Part shown: positions 1 through 11,100 of the stretch, piece after piece
Layout of the letters: every line of letters begins with the position of its first letter
How positions within the stretch are numbered: the stretch's first letter is position 1
Assembly: GCF_001039355.2 (NCBI RefSeq)
Contig: NW_019775845.1
Location: 1 to 23,737, forward strand
Length of the DNA: 23,737 nucleotides
Direction of reading: 5' to 3'
Source of the DNA: Lingula anatina
Taxonomy: Eukaryota; Brachiopoda; Lingulata; Lingulida; Lingulidae
The notes under the pieces: model-generated
Databases searched by the model: none
Seen by the model: only the letters and a program-made list of their open reading frames with translations
Told to the model about the DNA's origin: nothing
Made by a program: the position numbers and the translations under genes

Positions 1-540
1 AAAGAATTATACCAGGGTAAATATAATTTTCCTTGACTTACCAACCTTCAGAGTCGAGTCATGAAATGAATGGTCTATCTGGAACCTGTGCTTTAGTGCA
101 GGTTTTGATCTTTTGCTTCATCCAAAATTGTTACAGAGTTATGGCAAGTTTCAGAAAAGAAAGATAAAAGGTTGGTAAGTAGATATGTTTATGTTTTGCA
201 ATATCAGTTAAGGCCATTTATCTGTCCATATATGTTTTATAAGTTTTAATTGTCCTCAGATAAGTTCAACAAGAAGCAATCTATGCACTTAGAATGTGTT
301 CAAACTCCTGGCCTGGATTGCTTTTAAGGGAATGGCAAATGAAAAAAAAAATCCTAGACATGATTTTGTTAACCTTTAACATGCAAGCCAATAACAGTTT
401 CCAATTCTGTAGTCAGGTTTCCAAACACAAATCGATTTTAAGTCAAGATGTGCGACCAAGTGGGACTGAAGATTAAGAACGTGATCACATCCTTTCAAAC
501 TTTAAACCAGAGATAAGCTTACTAACACCACTAGACAAGT

Positions 541-618
541 CAAGTGGGTCAGCCATATTTGATCTGCGGAACTGTTAGTTCGCGGATCAACTTTGGTTTT
601 GAATCTGGCCTAAGGAGT
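541..618 (+). repeat. solo half-copy of a palindromic repeat
   Basis: This segment contains GGTCAGCCATATTTGATCTG followed by CGGAACTGTTAGTTCGCGG, and it ends in TTTTGAATCTGGCCTAAGG. The same string, diverged, is at about 3465–3525 in the same orientation and at about 3330–3400 inverted. It looks like one arm of the foldback element at 3315–3528, left as a solo copy. No target-site duplication was recognised. Confidence 0.6.
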
Positions 619-1698
619 CCTGAAGAATCAGCAGGCTTGGAAGTTTTTGGCACAGGTATTGACTGTTAGCAGTATAAGTAAACCCCATATGATTTAAAGC
701 TTTTTTTTTCGTGAAATAGGCCCCCGATAATCCAGCACAGCAAGCTGCTTAGATCATTGAGACTGGTTGTATTATCCTTATTTTCCTGATGCATACAGAG
801 ACCATCCTCAAGTGCTTCTTCCAGTTGAGACAAAACGTTGATTTTGAAGGCGTTATCTACACAAAATAGAGAGGTGTAAATATCCTTTTTTATAATAACC
901 CATGGTAAACCCCATTATTACACTTTGATTCACAAATGAAATCACTCTTGATGCTGGCTGTTTGATGTAAGTAAATAATTCATCAACTTGAAATGGTTTT
1001 ATCCACTAAAAGCCGACAGAGACCTGCCAGAGTTTCCTTCAAAATCCTGACTGATAAATATTTCACTTCAAAGAGTGCAAATTCTGGTTAATTTTCTACT
1101 TGATATAATTTGCAATACAACTGGTAAGCAAATGCTTTTTATCACACAGTATCTAATGGTATTCGAAATTCTCTGATGGTCTTTTTGGCTGCTGATCTTA
1201 GGTCAATGGTGCTTTTTACTGAACACCCCAGGACTCACTATTCTATATGGACATTTGAGAAACACTTGAGGAATATACTGGGAATTCTACTCAATTTTTA
1301 TTTAGGTATAATTATCAAATTGAGAACATTTTGTTTTGAAGCACCTTTTTTCCACTACAGCCACTTATTGAGAACATGTAAATGTAGTCTAGTAGTAACA
1401 TATTGCTTTAAGACCTTTAAAAAGGATAAATTTGAAAATAATTTTGGCGAAATTTTCGATCCACAATTTTTCCCTAAGAGGACAAGTTGTGAACATATCA
1501 GAGAAAACATATCTTGGTTACTTTTCAACAATTTCTATCTCATACCTTTATATAGTCATTCAATAATACTGTAGCCAAATGTAGACCCTATTATGTATAA
1601 GCTTTGGAACACGGTTTTTAAGATAATAAGGATATAATGTTTTTAAAATGACAAGTCTTTGTAAAATATTTGTTATCAATCACATGGCATCCTTTATC

Positions 1699-1718
1699 TT
1701 TTTTTTTTTTTTACAAAA

Positions 1719-1757
<39 letters not shown>

Positions 1758-1758
1758 A
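1699..1758. repeat. poly-T plus (AAAT)n microsatellite
   Basis: A T run at about 1699–1712 is followed by a tandem AAATA/AATA tract to 1758. It abuts the left arm of the large foldback element that starts near 1779. Confidence 0.9.
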
Positions 1759-1778
1759 CCCCTTTGCCTTTATGTTGC

Positions 1779-2427
1779 AATGCACAGGCCTACCCAACTA
1801 CCAGACTTGGCACATAAGGATCCTGAATTAACCGGTATATCGGACCACGCTACCCGTTTTCAAGGTGTGTGTCAGATCGCATTTCGGAGTATCAGTCAGA
1901 ACACCGACAGGATGTTCTCACGCTCGGCTGTCACCTTGATTGGATATTAAACGATTGTCATAAAATCACTATTTGATTTTAAAACCGGGTGCATAAATTT
2001 GAAAACCACCTAGAACAACCTTAGACTGCCACATTAATCTAATACAATGCAAAAAAGCCCTATCAAAAGTGGTTAAAGCATTCAAACCAAATGTCGTAAA
2101 GTCCCCATATACCCCCATAGAGACAATACAATAGAGTACTGTAAAGTAAGAGTAGGCCTACAGTCTAAGGTTGTTCTAGGTGTTTTTCAAATTTATTTAC
2201 CCGGTTTTAAAATCATATAGCGATTTTACGACAATCGTTTACTATCCAATCAAGGTGGACAGCCAAGCGTGCTTGTGCCAGCGGTCGTCCTACAAAATTT
2301 GTTCTGGGGTGTGATACTCCGAAATGCGATCTGACACACACCTTGAAAACGGGTAGAGTGGTCCGATATACCGGTTAATTCAGGATCCTTATGTGCCGAG
2401 TCTGATAGTTGGGTAGGCCTGAATGCA
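1779..2427. mobile_element. large inverted-repeat (foldback/MITE-like) element
   Basis: The left arm at about 1779–2029 and the right arm at about 2161–2427 are long imperfect reverse complements around a roughly 130-nt loop. Matching blocks in order include GGCCTACCCAACTA with TAGTTGGGTAGGCCT, GGATCCTGAATTAACCGGTA with TACCGGTTAATTCAGGATCC, CGCATTTCGGAGTATCA with its complement, and TAGAACAACCTTAGACTG with CAGTCTAAGGTTGTTCTA. There is no open frame for a transposase, so it would be non-autonomous. It sits in GALNT intron 7, and if transcribed it could form a long hairpin RNA. A flanking target-site duplication was not clear. Confidence 0.85.
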
Positions 2428-2569
2428 TTTCCTACTTAAAACACCTGTGGACAACCATAAGAAAATGCAAGTGTTTGGGAAATGTCTCTCAAAAATCTGC
2501 AGAACTTTTTTGGGTCAGATCAAGGACATATATAGACGTCTTATACGTCCTTGGTTAGATTTAGAAATT

Positions 2570-2624
2570 CTATTTATTTTTTTATTATTTTTTTTTTATT
2601 TTTTTTTATTTATTTTTTTTTTTT
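2570..2624. repeat. T-rich low-complexity tract
   Basis: A nearly pure T tract broken by single A residues, read here as simple sequence. On the minus (gene-sense) strand it is A-rich. The plus-strand open frame across it gives only Phe/Leu/Ile and is an artefact. Confidence 0.85.
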
Positions 2625-3314
2625 AGCTTTATGACAATATGATTATATAAAGAAGGGGGAAGATTTCACTGATGTTTACATATTGACCAACAAATGTCAA
2701 CTTTAAGGTACAGTTTGATTACTCTGTATGTCTACAGTAAAATATCATGTTAAAACTTTTACATGGGGCTAAATACAATCTTGACTACCAGCAATTCCAT
2801 GCAACAGTTAGATAGGTAAGATTCTTATAATACTAACCAAACTACTGACAAAGCTCTATATATGATTTAGGGCACCAAATTAAACAATCAACAAATATTT
2901 TGGCACTTTAAATTATATCACTCTGTAGAATTCCAAGCTTAGAAATAATAACCATTTTCTTGTCAGTCACCTTAGGACAAAGTAATGATTGAATCTATTT
3001 TCACTTAACTGTTTACATGAAAAATGTAGCTTTTAACAGAGACAGTAAACATAATCAACATAGCTAAAGGCTATTTTGCTCATCTCAAGCAGAACTGATT
3101 TAGGTACAGGACTTAAAACTCTAGAGAAATCTATCCTGACCTGAATAACCCCATTATCCTTAGCTACTCTTCTAAAATCCCACATCTGAATATTCTAAAA
3201 CACAGGGGAGGGCAGCCACATTACACTCTACAAATGCACTACACACAGAAACCTATTGATCTTCAGAGCCAGCGGGGGACCCGTGTTCTCTGTCAGACCA
3301 TCAGTTATACTTCA

Positions 3315-3528
3315 GTACATAAGAGCTCATTCAGAACCGCAGATCTAACTAACAGGACTAACAGATCCGCAGATCAAATATGGCTGACCAACTCGAACGC
3401 GTATTGCGTAATACCCGCAGGAGATCTGTTCAGTGTCTAATCCTGAATTTAGCTGTGAGCTTTGCAGTGGGTCAGCACATTTGACCTGCAGATCTGTTAG
3501 TCCGCTGTTTTGAATGCGCTCTAAGTAC
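3315..3528. mobile_element. palindromic MITE-like element
   Basis: The left arm (GTACATAAGAGCTCATTCAG onward, including GACTAACAGATCCGCAGATC) and the right arm (GACCTGCAGATCTGTTAGTC through GAATGCGCTCTAAGTAC) are reverse complements with scattered mismatches, around a spacer of about 65 nt at 3401–3464. Total length is about 214 bp, with no coding capacity. A related solo arm at 541–618 shows that the sequence is dispersed. Confidence 0.75.
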
Positions 3529-3561
3529 TAGTTACGTCGCTAAGTTGGCCACTGTATGTAA

Positions 3562-3768
3562 CACCCCATTTCCATAGATTAGATCGACCTACTTTAGATC
3601 GACCTAACTCCCTGGGGGTTCACGCTAAATAGCTGTCAGCCGGGCGGACACGAAAGTTAATTATCCCCTTACAGCTTGTAGTAGGCGGGACGGACATTTA
3701 AGTCGGATTATCAGAAAGTAATCTAGTGAGACTCCCCGATCTAAAATCTATGGGAATAGAGCCTAACA
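3562..3768. mobile_element. possible short TIR element
   Basis: CCATAGATTAGATCG near 3572–3586 is mirrored by CGATCTAAAATCTATGG near 3737–3753, and the outer TGTAAC at 3558 faces GTTA-type sequence near 3765. The interior has the direct repeats TTAGATCGACCTA and the similar strings CGGGCGGACA and GCGGGACGGACA. It may be a degenerate MITE, or two short palindromes by chance. Confidence 0.45.
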
Positions 3769-4053
3769 TACAAGAGCACAATTATGTCGAGGTGTAGTCG
3801 AGTGAACATTGAGTAAGAGTACCTAATTTATCCAATGGCTGGCGCTCTGAACAATAGAATGAAAGCACTAGAGCATATGTAAAAACAGGCAAGCATGTCA
3901 GCAAAATACAAGTGCAAGAGCCAGCCGTGGGATAAGATGAAAAAAACAAGGCGAAATAATTATGCTAGTGCACAATATTGTTATTTGGTCAATTTTAATG
4001 CAATGTTACATAATACTGAACAGCACCATTACCACAAATTTTAATCATGGTTA

Positions 4054-4098
4054 TATGTACAGATACAGTGTGTCTAGGACACAGTGTGTCTGTACATA
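4054..4098. repeat. near-perfect 21-bp hairpin with 3-nt loop
   Basis: TATGTACAGATACAGTGTGTC at 4054–4074 (21 nt, shown in parts: TATGTACAGA, TACAGTGTGTC) is complementary to 4078–4098 with two mismatches, around the loop TAG. The very short loop suits a cruciform or a decayed palindrome better than a microRNA precursor. Confidence 0.75.
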
Positions 4099-4995
4099 AA
4101 AATGATTTTATGAGATTATTATATTACTGACCTTTAAATTAAACAACAACATGTAACTTTCAGGCTAATGGCCTTCTCTCAAAAAATTGCAACAAATGTA
4201 TTAAATTGTTTCCGTTGTAATTTTGGTCTGTCTGTCCACCTCTGCATGTCTGTCTGTCTCTCTGCCATTAACTTTCACGCAGGAATTCAGACAGGGAGCT
4301 AGCAATAAATCAAATATGTGATCCTACACCTATCATATCCAAATCAATACACTTTTCCCATCTAACACCAAAAGCCATTTACAGTGGCACGAAAACAATG
4401 AGAGAAACTGATTTATGGTGAAGGAGCCACTCGGTTGCGGTAACAGTCAGGCCATTTATAGATGCTTCATCACAAACCTTGTTATAACCTGATCAAAACT
4501 GGGTCCAGTGGGAAACTATTCCTTATCTGGTTTGACTACTCAAGGGATACACCAAAATGTCATCCTTTATTTACCAGTACCTCTCTAGCTTCCCACTTAG
4601 GCCTTATCAGGTTCAGATTCCCCCATGTGTCCTAAACATGTACATATTGTTAATTTTGCTTGATTGCCCTATGGTATTGCGTACCCCCTGTTGTTATCAA
4701 AACCTAAGTGATGGTCGGCACAAAAAATCAATCATGTTCTTTTTAGATACTAATTATTCTAAGTTCTAATTATCACGCACAGCAGTAGAACTGATTGGAT
4801 CCATGTCCTCATGCTGTTCACTTGCCATGTCCTTCGTTTAATCGAAGAGATATATGTCAAACAGAAAAAAATCTCAACATACCTATGAAGAACCACAAAC
4901 ATATTTTTTAAAAAATCTTCCATGTTTTGACTTAGACTGCTAATCTTGGATAGCCTACTTCACAAATCATTGTCAAGACTATAACAAGAGGCAAA

Positions 4996-4998
<3 letters not shown>

Positions 4999-5035
<37 letters not shown>

Positions 5036-5040
5036 GAGGA
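4999..5040. repeat. (GA)n microsatellite
   Basis: About fifteen uninterrupted GA dinucleotides from 4999 run into an interrupted AAGAGAGGAGGAGAG tail. Simple sequence inside GALNT intron 7. Confidence 0.95.
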
Positions 5041-5552
5041 GAGACTAGAAGATTAAGGTTATAAACCCTGAAATACATCATTATCAGAGGCAGATGGAGG
5101 TTGTCTTCTGGACCTTCCAGAAGATGGTCAGAATTTTTCAAGTTTTACATTGACGGGCAACTAATTTTTTTTCCGTCAGAAGACAGTCAAAAATGGAGGA
5201 TGGATAAACAAAGATAATTTGAAAGACTGTCAGAAAAATATCTCTGGATCTGTCCCTAATTATATGAGCTTTTTTCATTAATTTTCTCATTCATGTTTCA
5301 ATCTATCATTTCTGGCATATACAAAAAACTATGCTAATCACATATGACTAAAAGGTACAACTGTCATTTTCAATACAGGATTATTTTAAGTCAGCTTGCA
5401 GGAGAAAATTTTCTTGGCCAGTGAGCTCAGGAAAAAAAATCAATGAGAATGAGTTTTCAAACACTCCAAAACCTAAGACTCCAGGATTAAAAGTGGGAAT
5501 ATACACACGAAGCCAAAAAGTCTCTCACTTTTTTCCATTTCCCTTTTCTTAC

Positions 5553-5640
5553 CTCCTCTAAGCTCCGAAGAAGCCCCAATATACTGGAAGTTATCCATAT
5601 TGATTACATCTATAATGGGACTGACGACATTATGGCGGTC
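5553..5640 (-). CDS. GALNT exon 7 ([16 protein letters not shown] block)
   Basis: This exon encodes residues 233–261, [20 protein letters not shown] then IGASSELRG, and ends one base into a Gly codon. The acceptor is TTTCTTTCAG and the donor GTAAGA. The block follows the DSH motif in the GT-A domain of all GALNTs. Human GALNT2 has the nearly identical [20 protein letters not shown]. The next residues should be GFDWN, which are absent from the window. Confidence 0.95.
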
Positions 5641-8114
5641 CTGAAAGAAATAATGTGCTGCACATTAGGAAAAATCACAGTTGCTGTGGTAGATGAAGTG
5701 TGAAGATTCGCACTACTGCCCATATCTTCCAAAGCAGTGTGAAGGAACACTTCCCACATTATGACTATTAACTGATGGAAGATTCCTCTTGCACCCAGAG
5801 AATGGGGTTTTCATGTCTCCCTCATATAATTTTATGTTTGTTTATTTAAAAGAATACAAGATCATGAATAGACTGAAAGTATGTAATACTGAAAAGCTCG
5901 GATATGTTTAGATCAAAGAAATATTTCAGTATGCTGATTCTGACATAAAAAGCAGCCACTACGTACTTAGCTAGACCAAGGAACAAAAGATCAAGTAGAG
6001 AGAGAAAATTAAAAGAAATGAAATCAATTTTGTCAATGAATACCAGTGTAATGTAATGAAGTACAGTTAACAAAAAGAGATTACCTTTGGCGAACTCTAC
6101 CTGAAATGCTACCTACCTCAGCTACCCTCTGTAACAGAAGTCCCAACCAACCTAAATTGCACTCACAATAACGTGTTACCTACCTCAGCTACCCTCTGTA
6201 ACAGAAGTCCCAACCAACCTATATTACACTCACAGTAACTTGTTACCTACCTCAGCTACCCTCTGTAACAGAAGTCTCAACCAACTTAAATTGCACTCAC
6301 AATAACGTGTTACCTACCTCAGCTACCCTCTGTAACAGAAGTCCCAACCAACCTATATTGCACTCACAGTAACTTTTTACCTACCTCAGCTATCCTCTGT
6401 AACAGAGGCTCCAGCCAACCTGTATTGCACTCACAATGACTATCAAGAAAAGTTAATACTGGACCAGTGGCGACGTCTGCCCCTTTCACTCGAGAACGCA
6501 TTAACCCTAAAATAATCATTCCAGTTATCAAAAATTGACTCAAAGAATCTCTGGGTTCTGCCAAAATAAATAAACAAATAAAAGAAAATAATAAACAGAT
6601 ATTTCTTTAGCATATATAGTGACTTTTTTAAAAAAAATAACCTGTTGAGTGAAATAATTTTGTTCTCCATTTCATTTTGGTATGAAATAAGCCATTGAAC
6701 TCAAAATAATTTGGTAAACTTCCATATCTTCATAACCACCCAATCCCATATTCTTTTAACCCATTTCGTAAAATATAATTTGTATTAAATACAAGTAAAT
6801 ACATTGCTATACTTTACCTTCTCTCCTTTCATTTCTTAATACTTTAACCTTCTGGATTTTTGCCAGTTCTTGGCCATCTGACGCTGAAATAAAATACCAT
6901 TTTCAATATTTAGTTTCAATCACACACTTTTCACAAGTATCAAGTATTTTACCAATGATTTTCTTATTCATTCAATATAAGTTAACTTGAACATGTATAC
7001 TTAAATGAAAGAGAACATTTTTATGTTTTAACAATTTAGCTCATATGCAGAAGAGAGCACATATCTCATTAAAACCTTCAGTACTATACTCTTGATGGGA
7101 TGAAAAAAAATTGATTGAAATTTTTTGCCTATTAATTTCTATATCACATTTATAGCATCTATATCAGGTTCATAATGGGATTTCTCTATGTGGGAGCTGC
7201 TGGCATCTGATATTGTTGCTGATAGCTTTTGCTTGGGCAGGCTGTTCATGGCATGTGTTTCACAGGTTTAAATGAAGCACTGATTTTTTTTTCAGACATG
7301 TTTTTCTCTTATGACACATTCATAAGTGCTGTACTACAATATTTCAAGTAACCAACTGTACGTATCCACACATGCACGCATGCACGCACATGTAACACAC
7401 CCGCATGCACACACACTAAAACAAACAACTAATCTGGTCAACTTACCATCATCACTGTAGTCATCTACTAGAATTATTTCTTTTATTAAATGGTCTGGAC
7501 TTCTGTTCAACACACTAAAATGGTAGATAAAAGCACAAATTATTATTTCAGTAGATTTTAGCAGGGATTTTAGCAATTGTAAACTGAATTTTTCCCTTAT
7601 GGTAAGAGTAAACATCATTCTGATGTCCATAATAGCAGGAGCCCTCGATTGATGCAATAAATTATTGATAACATTCAACCTCTCTGGTTTCTAATAAAAG
7701 ATGTTTTAAGTCAAACTAATATCATTACAAAAATAACTGCAATACTATAAAATGAATAATTCAAGAGGGTGGTGAAAATAGTAACACCTAAAGGCTATTG
7801 AATTAAATTATTTTCTGAATCAACTGAATTACTACATCTTTAGGGAAAACATATTAGAATTTCAAATGGCCAAATTACCATTGGAAATACAGTCCATTTT
7901 ACTTCTGAAATACTGCTCTCAAACAGAAAAATTCTAAATGTGAAGTCCCTGTCAATATGTTTCTATCTGCAAACAACTTTAACAAAAAGGCTGACCTAGC
8001 TTGTGAAAAGAAACCTATCAATTGCTTCATCAGTATCATCAAACATGTCGACGTCTTGAATATGAAAACCAGGAATGTCTAAATGTTTTGTTTTCCAGAA
8101 AACTGAGTGTGTGT

Positions 8115-8153
<39 letters not shown>

Positions 8154-11100
8154 CGCGCGCGCGCGTGCACGCCCGCAAGTGCCCATGGGCAAAAAACCAC
8201 TATCATTTCACCTTTTCATGTCAGATAAAAAATCTGCTTCCCAACTTCATAGAAAAAAAATGATTTGCTATAGTTTTCAGAAGTCACCTAATGCTTTAAA
8301 ATCAGTCTCAACAACTGCTTGAATGAATGATAAAATCCCTCAACCAAAAAGCAAAATTTTACTGTAGGTTTGGTACGTTTACAATGTGGTAATTACAAAG
8401 GCCTGAAGGGACAGACAATAAATAGAGTGCACTTAATTATAGTCAATTTCCTTTTGATTTCAAACAAGCCTGATTAAAAAAATCACCGCTTCCATTTGCA
8501 ATTTAGCAATTCTGTTCCACCATCGTCGTTCTTTCCCTAGCACAAAAAGCATTTTCAGCCTTCCAGGTAAGGGGCAGACGTGACCTTTGCATACAACAAA
8601 AACCTTTTACAACTTTCCAGCTGTTTTCCATATATGATGTGATTCGTCTCTTATTGGATTTTACCTGACAATGGTGCGAAGAAGAGTGGACCTTGCCTCA
8701 TTATGGAAGGTAATAATCACACTCGTTGCTGGCAGATTGTCATGCACCTTCACATCTTTGCATCTAAAACATGAAAAATAGGCATTATCTACAAATGAGT
8801 TTATTGCAGCAGGGAACACCATTATGCCCATAGCTTTTTTAAAAAATCAAATACTATTAGTACTCAGAAAATTGACAATGTGCCCCAGAGTATTTGTGCT
8901 AATGAGCAATAGCTTCTGTAAAAAATCTTATATGTTCAAAAAATGTAACTTACAATATATGAATATAATTTAAGTATAGATTACCAAGAGACACAGTTTC
9001 ATATTCTTCAATTACTTGCATAGTCTACTATTATTGTCAAGACAAGGTCATGAATAATGTTACAAAACCTCTGTAGATAAGGGGAAAAAATTGTGTGCAA
9101 TACCGTACACGTAAAATCTGTTAAATCAAGTTAAATACTCTAAATGACACCTACAACCACTGTCATAGCAATTTCTGGTTTCCCGTTTGATGACTTAATA
9201 AATCCAGTAAAAATTCAACAGAAGAGACACTGTGTCATTTTGATCATAAAACAGACTATGAATAAGCTTCTTCATCTCAAACGTGCAAAATTTCACTAAA
9301 AATCTTGTAAAAATTTTCAATATAGCATTTTTACTAATGTAAATAGAGGATCTCACTAAGTGATCATTGTGGCCAAAATGAAGCTTGTGTTTGAGTGAAT
9401 GAGTATAAGAGAAAAAACACAGCTCCCCCCCCCCCCCAATATCTGGTAAAATGGTTTTCAGATTAGCTTGTCTGAAATAATTTTTTTCAGTGACCTAACT
9501 TATATGAGAATTAAACCACCTTTGAGCTTCAGCATTTACTTCCGATACATTAGTTCATCTCCTCAAAAAGTACAAATCTTCAATGGCAAACATTTCTGAC
9601 AGCTGCAAAGACATTTCTATTAAAAGCCCAGCAGAGTGCAACATGAAGTACAAAAAAAAATTCTTCTGTTCTGCAGACTACGTCAATTATTAGCAAGCAG
9701 ATTTTCATATAATAGAGATTAAAAATGAAGCAAAATGTCACACAATCATAAAACAACTGCAGTGACAACAAAAATGTGTTGACATTTAGTTTTTCAAAAA
9801 ATAAATAAATTAATAGTGTGGCATGTATGAGAATAATTCATCCTTAACTTAATATTGATTAAACCTTTATGTTATTGTCATGCACTGATGGAAAGTCAAA
9901 TGTTTTTCAATAGTTATGAACTTTAAATAATTAAATTTAAAGTAAAACTACAGTAATACATGTAATCAACATAAATCATCTAAAACTAATATTCATTTGC
10001 CCATAGCAGTTTTGTGGTTATTTCGAATTATAAAATAAAAATTGTGAATATTTCAAGGTAAAATGTTCACAGTTAGAGAACCTAAAAAAAAAAAGATTGC
10101 ACCTTGAACCTGTACCTACCGCCAATTTCTTGTGTCAGGAACATCTCTATTGCTTTTGATATTATCACTAGCAACTTGGTTGAATTTATTTTTGGCATAA
10201 GCATCCTGTCCAGGTTGGACCTTTTTTTTATCTACATAATTTTTTTCATCAAAATATTGCCACGAAAGCCGTGTGTCAAGGGAAGGGTCTTCATTTGTCA
10301 GTTCCTTCCCCCGTGTCTTTTTGATTTCTTCAATTGCCTCTTCTTTCAATTTCAAGGCTTTATTTTCTTCCTGGAAAGAGAAAATGGAATGGTGTGACAA
10401 TATTGATCACTGTCAGTACATTATTGACAATTTATTGACAAGCCAATGTCCATGTCAGTGCAACAATTCCAGGCTGTTTTCTAAAACAATATCAAGTCCT
10501 GAACTCATGTGACAAAATCATTCCCTCAGTAATTCTCTCATTTCACTCTCTCTGAGCTCAGTTTGGAATAATACTCAGTTTGGGTAAGACTTGCCAGCCC
10601 AATACCACGGCTTCATAATAACGAGGCCAGAAGAGCAATTGTGTTGAAATTTGTGCATTAACCTCTGACACATACATAATTTCAGTAATAAGTAATCTTT
10701 CTGAAAGTATTTTTTTTTAACCTCAAAATAATAGTTGTTCAAATCAAGGGGAAACAGGTACAATTCTTATATACATATAGTATATATACAACCCTAATAC
10801 CAATGGGTTAATTTGTATCTGGAAATATTCGGGCTTGCAATACCTTGGCAGAACCTGCAATATCTAGATTTCAACATTTCCTTTTGCCTGCAATATTTTC
10901 AACTTTCACCCTGTCTGCATACTATTTCAGCAACGAGTTTTTATCCTAGATTTTTCTATCATATTCTAAATAACATGTTGATGGACACTGACAAAAATGA
11001 TTTTTTTTAATCCATAAAATAAGCCATATTGTGTTTTAGCCAAACTGTGTGCTGCTTCACTGAGCATGTTGTGAGCCCAGCCAAGTTAATAAGATTCTTC

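Larger units (their letters stand above)
1..5552 (-). other. GALNT intron 7 (partial), no exon seen
   Basis: This stretch lies downstream of the last recognisable GALNT exon on the minus strand. I looked for the expected next coding blocks of the GALNT2 group (FDWNL..KW, MIAGG, WGGEN) and found none, so it is read as one intron running off the window. It holds three inverted-repeat elements, a small near-perfect hairpin, (AAAT)n, T-rich and (GA)n tracts, all listed separately. The largest open frame, on the plus strand at 1176–1574, looks like chance. Confidence 0.7.

Noticed and set aside
36-179. CTTACCAACCT near 40 and AGGTTGGTAAG near 169 as an inverted repeat
   Set aside because: Only 11 bases match and the surrounding sequence does not pair, so chance is likely.
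1176-1574. 132-codon plus-strand open frame, the longest in the 1–5552 stretch
   Set aside because: It is AT-rich, has no recognisable motif, domain or flanking splice/promoter context, and is antisense to the GALNT intron. A chance frame of this size is expected in 23 kb.
5104-5124. Nine-bp perfect stem TCTTCTGGA / TCCAGAAGA with a 3-nt loop
   Set aside because: Too short to distinguish from chance in 23 kb of AT-rich DNA, with no terminator or element context.
4932-5141. Leu/Ser-repeat minus-strand frame
   Set aside because: The repeat part is the (GA)n microsatellite read on the other strand. No family resemblance outside it.
8022-8322. Cys/Val/Arg- and His/Thr-rich frames on both strands
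   Set aside because: They are translations of the (GT)n/(GC)n microsatellite in several frames, not protein.
10104-10512. Plus-strand Phe/Ile-rich frames opposite GALNT exon 2
   Set aside because: Antisense to the charged stem exon. The hydrophobicity comes from reading Lys/Glu codons backwards.
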